A stretch of DNA of 9,452 bases. It comes from Acidobacteriaceae bacterium (GTDB lineage Bacteria > Acidobacteriota > Terriglobia > Terriglobales > Acidobacteriaceae). The translations under genes and the position numbers were made by a program. The stretch covers positions 356-9,807 of the forward strand of contig PKYX01000136.1 of assembly GCA_003132825.1 (NCBI GenBank), given 5' to 3'. Below the pieces are notes generated by a model, which did not search any database, was not told the DNA's origin, and saw only the letters and a program-made list of their open reading frames with translations. Of this stretch, positions 1-7,060 are shown piece by piece. Numbering within the stretch: the stretch's first letter is position 1; each line of letters starts with the position of its first letter.

Positions 1-62
1 AGCACAAGACCGGCGGGTCCCGCGCCAACGATGCCAACCTGGGTGCGAAGTGAATTCGGCAC
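1..62 (-). CDS. pobA: 4-hydroxybenzoate 3-monooxygenase, N-terminal fragment (partial)
   Basis: Reading leftward from a GTG at 62-60, the 20 complete codons give MPNSLRTQVGIVGAGPAGLV before the window ends. The GxGxxG nucleotide-binding loop (GAGPAG) directly after a hydrophobic beta strand is the FAD-binding Rossmann start of class A flavoprotein monooxygenases. The R-T-Q-V-x-I-x-G-A-G-P-A-G-L pattern is the characteristic N-terminus of PobA. PobA is cytoplasmic and converts 4-hydroxybenzoate plus NADPH and O2 to protocatechuate, feeding the beta-ketoadipate pathway. An AGGGA-like ribosome site (rc of 72-76) lies about 9 nt before the GTG. The gene follows the TonB-dependent receptor in the same direction, with about 52 nt between them and no convincing terminator (only a weak 5-bp stem at 79-97), so co-transcription is plausible. 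Another FAD monooxygenase of the same class is possible, since only 20 residues are visible. Confidence 0.68.
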   Translation of the reverse strand, partial: MPNSLRTQVGIVGAGPAGLV

Positions 63-114
63 AGAACTGGATCCCTGACCTCGATCTGGTTCCGAGGATG
101 GCGGGGAGCTCCCG

Positions 115-3100
115 TCAGAAAATAAATTTTGCCGAGGCCTGCAATTGCCGCGGGTTGAACATGGTGCGCGGCGTTCCGAAAAGCGGATTGGGGGCCGGCG
201 CCACCGCCAGTCCTCCGTCTGCGCCGCAAGCGACCTGTCCGCGCTGAATCGCCAACGATGCGGCGTCCCCGTAGTGCGTAGGAACGGCTCCGCAAAAGTC
301 AGGCGTTCCCCCGCCGTAGACCGAAGTCACTTCGTTCACGTTCTGCCGGTTGAAGACATTGAAGGCATCAAAGGCCAGATTAAGTTTGGTGCCTTCCCGG
401 ATGTAGATGACGCGAGAAAGCCTTAGATCCGTGGCATAGAGGTGGTCGCCGCGATAGGAATTGCGCGGGGACCAACCGACGCGATCGGTCACCGGATTGG
501 TGTCACCGTTCACATCGTTGCCCACGAAGATGGTAAACGGCCGGGGCGACTGCAGGGTGACGATACCGCTGAACTCGAAGTTGCGCAGGAAGCCGTGTGT
601 GGGGGCATCACCGGTGAAATTGCTCACAAAACGGTTGCGGACGTCCTGCACCGAATCAGCTCGTTCCAGTTGACGGTCGTATAGATCCTGCGGAGTGCTG
701 ACAAAGGTGAGGAAAGTCCCGTCATCGGTCGTGTGGGACAAGGTGTAGTTCGCGTTCAGCCGGAAATAGCGGCCCAGTTTGTCGGTGACCGACAGGGTGC
801 CGCCGTTATAGGCCGCGGTTCCGGTGGCATCCAGGTAGTACATCAGACCCGCGTTGGTATAGAGCACGCCGCTTGAAGCATCTTTGCCATCCGGCATCTT
901 GTTGTTGGGGAAGGGGCCGGTTGGCGTGATCGGTGGCCCCGGAATCGCGGAAGCGGGAGGACAAAAGGTGGCGGAACTGGAAAACCCGCCCGGAGGACAC
1001 ACATTAAGGTTTTCCGGGCGGAACTGTTTGTGCGCCCGCAGGAAAAGATAACCGGCGCTGATCACCAGGCCCTTGCCCAGATCCTGCTCCAGCTGCAAGC
1101 TGGCTTGCTCCGAATAGGCGATGCGGCTGTTGGGGTTGATACCTCCACCGCTGTTGGTAACAAAGGTGCCTTCCGGCCCGGTACTGAAGTTGGGAGGAGT
1201 CTGTCCGGTCAGAAGCAGGGTCCGCGCCGCCTGAGACGGAGTCGGGACCGTAGACCCGTCCGGATAAGGCAGGGGGTTGCCATTGTTAGCCGGGCTGGGA
1301 GCGTCAAAACTCAACTGGTTCAGTACCCAGGTAGCCGTATCGTTTCCTTTTCTAACAAACGGCTGCGCTACTCCGGGTATCACCACTTCACGTTGCGGGT
1401 AGGTGACGAAAATGAACGTCATGTTTTGGTGGTCGTCGAAAATCCCGAACCCGGTGCGAATGACGGTGTGCTTGGTGGGAGAGTAGGCGAAACCGATCCG
1501 CGGCTGAAATCCGCGGTAGTCAGGATTGATAATCTGGGAAAGACCGGTTTCAAAATCCCAGCGCAAACCGTAATTGAAGGTCAAACTCGGGGTCAGGCGC
1601 CACTGGTCCTCGACGAAGCCCCCGACGTAACCATGGTTGATCCTGAGATCGAAGTCCTGCGGGTCGACATAGGCGTTCTGCCAGGTGGTTGGGATCACCG
1701 GTGGCAAGCTGCCCTGCACGATCGGGCCCGAACCGACAGGAGCGCCCCAGAAAACGATGGGCACACCATTCAGCGGATCGTTCGGATTGGGCCCGAAGGG
1801 ACTGGTGGGGAACCCGAAATTCGTCGCCGGGGTGATATTGGCTGTGGGACAGGGACCATCGGCTGGAACCGACGCCACGCCGGCTGCCGGATTCACGAAG
1901 TTGGCCAAATCTACCATGCAGTTGATGTTCGGCAGCACGATGCGCATGGGGGTGAATCCCGGCCAGATCACGAAGTTGCGGATGAAGTTGGTGTCCACCC
2001 CGAATCGCCAGTAGTGGTTCCCCTTGATCCAGGACAAACCGTCGGAGATCTGTACCCGGCTTTCATCGAGCGCATCGAAGGTGCCGAAATTGTGTCCGAA
2101 AGAAAGAGTATTCGGCACATCCAGGTTGGGCTGGCCGGTCACTGCCGGAAAGTTGTAAGTCCGGCGGGCATATTGCATCAGAAACGTATTCACCACATTC
2201 GGCTTCAGCACGGAATCCAGGGAACCAACCAAAGATTGATCCCGCAGGTAAGTGTTGTGGCCATCACTGGGCGCGCCAATGCCGCCGCCGTCGAGCGTAT
2301 CGCCGACCAGTACGTTCATGTCGCGTGCGTCCACAATCCCGTAATGGATGGCAAGGCGGTTGTTGGCATTGAACTGGTGGTCGACTTTCACGAAGCCGTT
2401 GTCGTTGTTGAGGGTCTTCAAAACATTCAGGTTTTCACCGGGCAAACCCATCGCGATTTTGGCAGCATTGATCGTGCTCAAGTTGCCGATCAGCGTCTCC
2501 GGATAGGTCGGCGACTGCGCCAGACGCTGGCCCTCATAGTTGGTGAAGAAGAATGTCTTGTCTTTCTCAATGGGGGCGCCGAGCGTGGCGCCAAACTGAT
2601 TGCGGTGATACTGATTGTACTGGGGCTGGGTCAGAAGGGAGCGGGCGTCGGCGGCCGCATTTTGTGTATAGCCATAGACCGAACCGTGCGGATTGTTGGT
2701 GCCCGACTTGGTGACTACGTTCACGATGCCGCCGAGGGCGCGGCCATACTCGGCGCCGAAACTGTTATTGACCACGCGGAACTCGCTGACCGCTTCCTGC
2801 GAGGGCGTAGCGCGCTGCGAACCGGTGCCCTCGTCGATGTAATCGGCGCCATCGACGGTGACCGCGTTGCTCAGATCGCGCATGCCGCCGAAGGAGATGC
2901 GGGTGACATCGGGTTCGGTGAAGGTCGATTGCAAACTGGTGCGGCCGGTGGCCACGCCGGGGGTGAGGAGCGCGAAGTCAATGAACTGGCGGGTGGCGGT
3001 GGGGAGGGCCTGGATTTCGGGTGTGGAGATGACCTGGCTGATTTCGGTGCGCGTGGGCTCGATGGCCGGCGCTTCGCCAGTAACAACCACGGTCTCACCG

Positions 3101-3453
3101 GTCGAGGCGACGCGAAGCTGGACATTCACGGTCGCCGTTTGGCCCACCGTCAGCGCCATCCCAGTCTGCGTGAGCTTTGAAAAACCCGCGTATTCGACGG
3201 TCAGCTGATACCGGCCCGGCGGCAGGTTGGGAACCACATAAAATCCGGCCTCATTGGTGGTCGCAGCATAGCTCTGGTTGGTATCCAACTCCCGCAACGT
3301 GATCGCGGCTCTTACCACGACCCGGCCGCCGGCATCCGTTACAGTTCCATTGAGCTGGGCGAAAGTAATACTCGCCTGCCCAGAGGCAAGCGGAGTGAGC
3401 ACGCCCACCATCGATATCGTCAACCACAGGGTCAGAGCTAGACGGAATTCCAT
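115..3453 (-). CDS. TonB-dependent receptor with carboxypeptidase-regulatory-like N-terminal domain (Oar-like)
   Basis: This 1,112-residue outer-membrane receptor would import a ligand using TonB/ExbBD energy. I chose the ATG at 3453 because it opens a clear signal peptide (MEFRLALTLWLTISMVGVLT..., cleavage near residues 25-27) and sits behind a GGAAGGGG ribosome site 4 nt away; the frame stays open upstream to a TTG at 3594 but crosses the promoter. Residues about 30-115 form a carboxypeptidase-regulatory/CnaB-like beta-sandwich (GTVTDAGG...NEAGFYVVPNLPPGRYQLTVEYAGF). Residues 119-129 (GETVVVTGEAP) are TonB-box-like. About 130-255 is the plug, ending IVNVVTKSGTN. The rest is the barrel, finishing at an aromatic C-terminus (SAKFIF). 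Six cysteines occur as three close pairs in loop-like stretches. This architecture is typical of Acidobacteriota receptors often linked to polymer or aromatic use. The substrate is not visible; the downstream pobA-like gene hints at an aromatic compound, which is inference. Confidence 0.93.
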   Translation of the reverse strand: MEFRLALTLWLTISMVGVLTPLASGQASITFAQLNGTVTDAGGRVVVRAAITLRELDTNQSYAATTNEAGFYVVPNLPPGRYQLTVEYAGFSKLTQTGMALTVGQTATVNVQLRVASTGETVVVTGEAPAIEPTRTEISQVISTPEIQALPTATRQFIDFALLTPGVATGRTSLQSTFTEPDVTRISFGGMRDLSNAVTVDGADYIDEGTGSQRATPSQEAVSEFRVVNNSFGAEYGRALGGIVNVVTKSGTNNPHGSVYGYTQNAAADARSLLTQPQYNQYHRNQFGATLGAPIEKDKTFFFTNYEGQRLAQSPTYPETLIGNLSTINAAKIAMGLPGENLNVLKTLNNDNGFVKVDHQFNANNRLAIHYGIVDARDMNVLVGDTLDGGGIGAPSDGHNTYLRDQSLVGSLDSVLKPNVVNTFLMQYARRTYNFPAVTGQPNLDVPNTLSFGHNFGTFDALDESRVQISDGLSWIKGNHYWRFGVDTNFIRNFVIWPGFTPMRIVLPNINCMVDLANFVNPAAGVASVPADGPCPTANITPATNFGFPTSPFGPNPNDPLNGVPIVFWGAPVGSGPIVQGSLPPVIPTTWQNAYVDPQDFDLRINHGYVGGFVEDQWRLTPSLTFNYGLRWDFETGLSQIINPDYRGFQPRIGFAYSPTKHTVIRTGFGIFDDHQNMTFIFVTYPQREVVIPGVAQPFVRKGNDTATWVLNQLSFDAPSPANNGNPLPYPDGSTVPTPSQAARTLLLTGQTPPNFSTGPEGTFVTNSGGGINPNSRIAYSEQASLQLEQDLGKGLVISAGYLFLRAHKQFRPENLNVCPPGGFSSSATFCPPASAIPGPPITPTGPFPNNKMPDGKDASSGVLYTNAGLMYYLDATGTAAYNGGTLSVTDKLGRYFRLNANYTLSHTTDDGTFLTFVSTPQDLYDRQLERADSVQDVRNRFVSNFTGDAPTHGFLRNFEFSGIVTLQSPRPFTIFVGNDVNGDTNPVTDRVGWSPRNSYRGDHLYATDLRLSRVIYIREGTKLNLAFDAFNVFNRQNVNEVTSVYGGGTPDFCGAVPTHYGDAASLAIQRGQVACGADGGLAVAPAPNPLFGTPRTMFNPRQLQASAKFIF

Positions 3454-3525
3454 ATTTCCCCTTCCGTAATTCACTCTTGTTCCAAAATGGTTCCAGGCGC
3501 TCGTATGGGCTACTTTTGTGGGCAA

Positions 3526-3554
3526 AGCATCCTGCGAATGTAAAGAACTGTCAA
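3526..3554 (-). promoter_or_regulatory. Candidate sigma70 promoter of the receptor-pobA unit
   Basis: On the minus strand a perfect -35 TTGACA (3554-3549) is followed by 17 nt and a weak -10 GATGCT (3531-3526, three of six matches). The predicted start is near 3519, giving a leader of about 65 nt before the receptor ATG. A perfect -35 with a poor -10 is the pattern expected of an activator-dependent promoter, and the LysR-type site lies just upstream. Confidence 0.5.
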
Positions 3555-3574
3555 ATACATCTTTCGCGGTGAGC

Positions 3575-3593
3575 TGATACCTCATAGGTATCA
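3575..3593. promoter_or_regulatory. LysR-type operator, ATAC-N7-GTAT (BenM/CatM-like) inverted repeat
   Basis: The sequence TGATACC-TCATA-GGTATCA is a perfect 7-bp inverted repeat around a 5-nt centre. It contains exactly ATAC-N7-GTAT, the established recognition sequence of the BenM/CatM branch of LysR regulators, and also the general T-N11-A motif. Its centre (3584) is about 65 nt upstream of the predicted receptor transcription start, the canonical place for a LysR recognition site. A lone GTAT half-site (minus strand, 3558-3555) between it and the -35 could be the weaker activation site. The divergent lysR gene begins 120 nt away on the other side. Confidence 0.68.
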
Positions 3594-3698
3594 AAGGAAG
3601 CAGAGACTCGGCCGGATGCCCTCCGCCGCAGCGATTTACAAAAATCGGCGAAATCCGAACTCCATGAATAGGGAGTTACTGCGGCGAGACCTGGGGGG

Positions 3699-3704
3699 TA
3701 CAAT
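3699..3704 (+). promoter_or_regulatory. Possible -10 element (TACAAT) just before the lysR start
   Basis: TACAAT differs from TATAAT at one position and ends 8 nt before the lysR GTG at 3713. If used, transcription would begin at or next to the start codon and give a leaderless or near-leaderless message. No good -35 is present 16-18 nt upstream (TTACTG at 3676-3681). The alternative is an unseen upstream promoter with the G-rich stretch at 3693-3698 as a distant ribosome site. Confidence 0.22.
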
Positions 3705-3712
3705 ACGCGATC

Positions 3713-4627
3713 GTGGAACTGCGTCACGTTCGATACTTCATTGCCGTGGCGGAATATCTCAGTTTTCGTCAGGCAGCCGCGCAACTGAACATTGCGCAGC
3801 CCCCGCTCAGCCGACAAATCCGCCAACTGGAGGACTATCTGGGAGTCGCGCTATTTGTACGCGACAAGCGGACGGTAGAACTGACCAAAGCGGGTCACGC
3901 CTTCCTCGAAGAATCGAGAAAACTCATTGTGCAAGCGGGGCGTGCAGCCGAAGCCGCCCGGCACGCGCAAAAGGGCGAATCGGGAATCGTTCGCGTCGGC
4001 ATTGCGTCGGGGCTCGGCGGAGCGGTCAGCAAGGTGGTTTTCGAACATCGCAAACGCTGGCCAGCGATTGAAATCGAGTGCCGCGACATTTTCTCGAGCT
4101 TCCAGAACGATGCGCTGCGCAAACAGGAAATCGATGTAGGATTCCTTCGTCCCCCGGTAGAGCAGCTCAACCTGAACTGCGAGTTGCTCTACGAGGAGGG
4201 GTTTGTCGTGGTTTTGCCGAAGACTCACCGCCTGGCCAAACGCAGATCGGTGCGGTTGAAGGACATTGCGCACGAGCCGTTGATCATTTTTGACCGGCAT
4301 TTTTCAAGCGGACTCTACGACAGGATTGTGGGCTTATACAGCCGGCACGGCTTCACGCCCCACTTGATCGTTACGCATGTCGAAGCTCACGAAGAAGCCG
4401 GCGCGATCATGGTGGCATCGGGCAAGGCCATCTTCGTGGGAGCGGGGGCTATCGTCAATCGATCCGTTTCGGGCCTCGACCTCGCATCGGTCGGGTTGAG
4501 GGAGCCGGAAGCCAAGATCGAGGTGTACGTTGCCTGGCGGAAAGGCGAGGAGTCGCCGGCCGTGCTCAGCTTTCTAGACTCGATACGCCGCGTGTTGAGC
4601 CCGCCCGCCCACCGGAAGGTTGCCTGA
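3713..4627 (+). CDS. LysR-family transcriptional regulator, BenM/CatM-like
   Basis: This 304-residue protein has the standard length of the LysR family. Residues 1-60 form the winged helix-turn-helix: MELRHVRYFIAVAEYLSF...LNIAQPPLSRQIRQLEDYLG. The IAQPPLSRQI recognition helix and MELRH start are hallmarks of the BenM/CatM/CbnR group, which senses aromatic-pathway intermediates. A linker helix (about 60-88) leads to the effector-binding domain from about residue 92 (IVRVGIASGLGG) to 295. The GTG start at 3713 is chosen because it gives the canonical family N-terminus. It is transcribed divergently from the receptor gene, with 259 nt between start codons, and a perfect ATAC-N7-GTAT site lies in that gap. 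It therefore probably activates the receptor-pobA unit in response to an aromatic effector and may repress itself. The effector cannot be read from sequence. The gene converges on the next one with a 57-nt gap that shows no clear terminator. Confidence 0.93.
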   Translation: MELRHVRYFIAVAEYLSFRQAAAQLNIAQPPLSRQIRQLEDYLGVALFVRDKRTVELTKAGHAFLEESRKLIVQAGRAAEAARHAQKGESGIVRVGIASGLGGAVSKVVFEHRKRWPAIEIECRDIFSSFQNDALRKQEIDVGFLRPPVEQLNLNCELLYEEGFVVVLPKTHRLAKRRSVRLKDIAHEPLIIFDRHFSSGLYDRIVGLYSRHGFTPHLIVTHVEAHEEAGAIMVASGKAIFVGAGAIVNRSVSGLDLASVGLREPEAKIEVYVAWRKGEESPAVLSFLDSIRRVLSPPAHRKVA

Positions 4628-4684
4628 GCCTAGCGACGGTTGCTTGGCCCATCTGGCTGGTTGAGTCTGGCATCGGCTGATTGG

Positions 4685-6874
4685 TCACTGCGCATCTTGG
4701 GCGCAGCGGAAACCCAAGGTCGCGGAGCGATCCAGGCTTGGGGCCATCATCAGTAGCTTGCCGTGCTCGGTCAAAAGGTACGCCTGCGGGAAATACCAGA
4801 TGGAACCCTGCGGCTGATAGTAGCTGCCGCCTCGCAGAACGCCGGCGCGGGTGTGTTGATCGACAAATACATCCGTCCATTGCCAAACGTTGCCGACCAG
4901 ATCCATCACCCCAAAGGGACTGGCGCCTTGCGGATGATCCGTAACGGCGTCCGGACCGCGCATCGTGCGTCCCTTGTCCGGAACCGGAACAGCGGAAGCA
5001 TTCCATTCATTGCCCCAGGGGTAGAGACGACCATCCGGACCCTGGGCAGCGTATTGCCATTCCCATTCGTGAGGTAGACGCTTGCCCGCCCAGCTCGCAT
5101 AGGCTTGGGCATCTTCGAGGGATATCCAGGTGACCGGCCGGTCTCCCCAACCGTCGGGGTAGGTACCGTTTTTCCAGTCGCGCAGGAAGTTCAAGTCATC
5201 CTGCGGGTGATAGTGTGCCGCGTCGAGAAACTTCTTGAACTCCTGGTTGGTCGTCGGGTATTTGTCGATCCAGAAGGACCTCACATGCATGCCATGCTCA
5301 TGATAGCGGCGAGGCGAATCTTCCCAGGGGTATTCGAGGTCCACGCCGATATCGTTCGAACCCTCGATTTCGATTCCCTGTACCTTGAACAGAAAATCCC
5401 CTTCCGGGATCTTGACCATGTCGGAAGGGATCCCCGACGGAGGCTGGGTCGGAGTTACCGTCTCCATCTCTTGCGGCAGAAAGGTCCATTTGTCGGACAG
5501 GCTAGAGAGGGGAGTTGCCGTAAGCATCTTCATTTTCGCCATGAGATCCTTCAGCGAATCAGAGAGAGGCTGTTTGGTGACGAGCACCGCTCCATAGTCT
5601 TTCGCATCCAGCGGAAAGCTGAGAACAGTCTTGTCGTTCCGGCGTTCCCCTGCGAGTTCCACGCCATGGTACAGATCAAAGTAGTGCACGCCTTCCTGCA
5701 CCGGCAGTTCCAGCTGCGAGCCTCGGAGGTTGTACTCGTTCCGATTGATGATGGTCCAGACGGTTTCGTCACCGAGGGGCCAGCGGCTGGCAAATACTCC
5801 AAACTGCAACATGGGGAAAAACGGCTCCCAATCGTGACTGACGAGGAAGGGCGCGATGCCGCGTTCGAGGGTTGCGACACGCCGCGTGGCTTCGCCGTCG
5901 CGCGGCGTGATGCCATTCCAGATGCCCCAGACATTTTCCCAGCTCTCCCAGCCAATCCCGTTGAAAAACGCGAACTGAAGATCATCCGTCTTCTGCCGCT
6001 TCCAGCGGTCGGAGATGTTCACCATATGCCGGGGCTCGAGCCATTTGTCGCGGTCGACCCTGGGAACAAAAGGGAATTTGTACTGCCCCCAACTCAGCAG
6101 GTCATACGCCACCGCCTCGTCGGCCGGACCTCCTTCCGGTTGGAAGGCCAGGGGATGACCGACCCGGTCCGCGGCTTCTGAGAAAGCTCGCGGAACTCCG
6201 TCCTGGGTGTCGCCGTTGATCCCGTCCGCCCCGATTTGAGCCATGAGAGAAGCAATCGCCTGCGGCCACGGTTCACCGGGGTCTCCTGTGCCCTGATCCC
6301 ACATCATCATAGGAAACAGGACGCGTACTCCCCGGCGGTGAAAATCGGCGACCATCTGGCGGACGCCCGCGATTCCGCCCGGCAGGGAGCGAATCAGGTC
6401 ATGCTGATTGCGATTATCGATGCCCAAATTGGGGTAGGTCGGCCAGATCAAAACTGCATCGATTCCGCCATAGCGCTTCAGCGTGTCGTCAACATAGCGA
6501 TCTACGGTGTAGCGGTGAGCCGCCGGATCGTAGAAAAAGCGATCTTCGACCATCATCTGCGGCTGAATGAAACTGGACTGCGTCCACTGTAGGCCGGGCA
6601 ACTCATAGCGGGATCCGTCGAAGCCGATACGGATGCGACGTTCATCCCGCCAATGGGTCACATCGGCGAGCCATTGTTGGTGATCCTCTGCAGTGCATCC
6701 CGGGGATGATCCGCCTTCCCAAAGGCTCCTTATCTCGAGGCACTTTGGCCCGGGGATCTGCTGCCATTCTGGATCCCACGCACCGCCCCCGCCGGACACA
6801 TACTTCGTATCCTGGGCGAGTGTGGCGGCACAAAGGAGTAGTAAAGCAAGGGGAGGGAGCCACCGGGAAGTCAC
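4685..6874 (-). CDS. Secreted glycoside-hydrolase-like TIM barrel fused to a formylglycine-generating-enzyme (SUMF1) fold domain
   Basis: With the GTG at 6874 the product has 729 residues and begins with a signal peptide (MTSRWLPPLALLLLCAATLAQ). A GTG at 6883 would add three residues. Residues about 80-340 look like a (beta/alpha)8 glycosidase barrel (IRIGFDG, AVLIWPTYPNLG, VRVLFPMMMWDQG, GADGINGDTQDG at 215-226, LQFAFFNGIGWESWENVWG). About 345-437 resemble the C-terminal beta-sandwich of amylase-like enzymes. I cannot assign a GH family; Asp217 and Asp222 are candidate carboxylates. After a linker (438-485), residues 486-729 are a clear FGE-sulfatase fold: MVKIPEG, FWIDKYPTTNQEF, KRLPHEWEWQYAA (598-610), GNVWQWTD (661-668), RGGSYY (681-686), LGFRCA (720-725). 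The two active-site cysteines of true FGE are absent (Q and I at the aligned positions), so sulfatase activation is unlikely. It is probably an extracytoplasmic polysaccharide-acting or binding protein. The GTG overlaps the stop of a short upstream frame. Confidence 0.85.
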   Translation of the reverse strand: MTSRWLPPLALLLLCAATLAQDTKYVSGGGGAWDPEWQQIPGPKCLEIRSLWEGGSSPGCTAEDHQQWLADVTHWRDERRIRIGFDGSRYELPGLQWTQSSFIQPQMMVEDRFFYDPAAHRYTVDRYVDDTLKRYGGIDAVLIWPTYPNLGIDNRNQHDLIRSLPGGIAGVRQMVADFHRRGVRVLFPMMMWDQGTGDPGEPWPQAIASLMAQIGADGINGDTQDGVPRAFSEAADRVGHPLAFQPEGGPADEAVAYDLLSWGQYKFPFVPRVDRDKWLEPRHMVNISDRWKRQKTDDLQFAFFNGIGWESWENVWGIWNGITPRDGEATRRVATLERGIAPFLVSHDWEPFFPMLQFGVFASRWPLGDETVWTIINRNEYNLRGSQLELPVQEGVHYFDLYHGVELAGERRNDKTVLSFPLDAKDYGAVLVTKQPLSDSLKDLMAKMKMLTATPLSSLSDKWTFLPQEMETVTPTQPPSGIPSDMVKIPEGDFLFKVQGIEIEGSNDIGVDLEYPWEDSPRRYHEHGMHVRSFWIDKYPTTNQEFKKFLDAAHYHPQDDLNFLRDWKNGTYPDGWGDRPVTWISLEDAQAYASWAGKRLPHEWEWQYAAQGPDGRLYPWGNEWNASAVPVPDKGRTMRGPDAVTDHPQGASPFGVMDLVGNVWQWTDVFVDQHTRAGVLRGGSYYQPQGSIWYFPQAYLLTEHGKLLMMAPSLDRSATLGFRCAQDAQ

Positions 6875-6915
6875 CTCGTCCACCTCGGTTCCCGGCTTGA
6901 TTCCGGTTCTCGCAT
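6871..6915 (-). CDS. Possible 14-codon upstream reading frame (leader peptide)
   Basis: An ATG at 6915 encodes MREPESSREPRWTR and stops at TGA (6873-6871), which overlaps the GTG start of the GH-FGE gene as GTGA. An AAGGGA sequence lies about 11 nt upstream of the ATG. The four-base stop/start overlap is the usual geometry of translational coupling and could explain initiation at a GTG with only a poor ribosome site. So short a frame can easily arise by chance. Confidence 0.2.
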   Translation of the reverse strand: MREPESSREPRWTR

Positions 6916-6990
6916 GGCGCTGCAGTTCCCTTCTTCGGCTTGGAGTCCCATGGATTTCCTGGATCCGGAATGCCGCACGAAAACCATAGG

Positions 6991-7034
6991 GTGCCCGAGC
7001 CTTGCGGGTGCTTTCCCGCAAGCCTGAGGGGCAC
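6991..7034 (-). terminator. Two-tier hairpin after the serine hydrolase gene (possible terminator or attenuator)
   Basis: A perfect 8-bp stem (CTTGCGGG at 7001-7008 with CCCGCAAG at 7015-7022, 6-nt loop) is nested inside a second perfect 6-bp stem (GTGCCC at 6991-6996 with GGGCAC at 7029-7034), separated by a 4/6-nt internal loop. It lies 26 nt beyond the stop codon of the hydrolase gene. On the minus strand it is followed by CCTATGGTTTTCG, which has only a short T run, so it may be a weak terminator or a stability/processing element between the two genes. Confidence 0.45.
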
Positions 7035-7060
7035 AGAACTGAAGTGGTCAACGAGCGATC

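Noticed and set aside
52..62. GAATTCGGCAC resembling the start of a cDNA-cloning adaptor
   Set aside because: The match stops after 11 bases, and the segment encodes the first codons of the pobA-like gene in frame, so it is natural sequence or coincidence.
1030..3180. A 716-codon open frame on the plus strand opposite the receptor gene
   Set aside because: It lies wholly antisense to a well-supported receptor, has no family motifs or ribosome site, and its low-complexity, G/V/R/D-rich translation is typical of the shadow frame of a GC-rich gene.
3454..3594. N-terminal extension of the receptor to a TTG or internal ATG
   Set aside because: It would bury the signal peptide and translate across the promoter and LysR operator; the ATG at 3453 has a good ribosome site.
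4628..4684. Bidirectional terminator between the convergent lysR and GH-FGE genes
   Set aside because: No stem of useful length followed by a T run could be found in either direction.
5105..6181. A 358-codon plus-strand frame opposite the GH-FGE gene
   Set aside because: It is antisense to the domain-bearing frame and shows no recognisable protein features, so it is a shadow frame.
6875..7051. Extension of the GH-FGE protein to a TTG at 7051
   Set aside because: It adds 59 basic residues before an obvious signal peptide, reads through the hairpin, and has no ribosome site.
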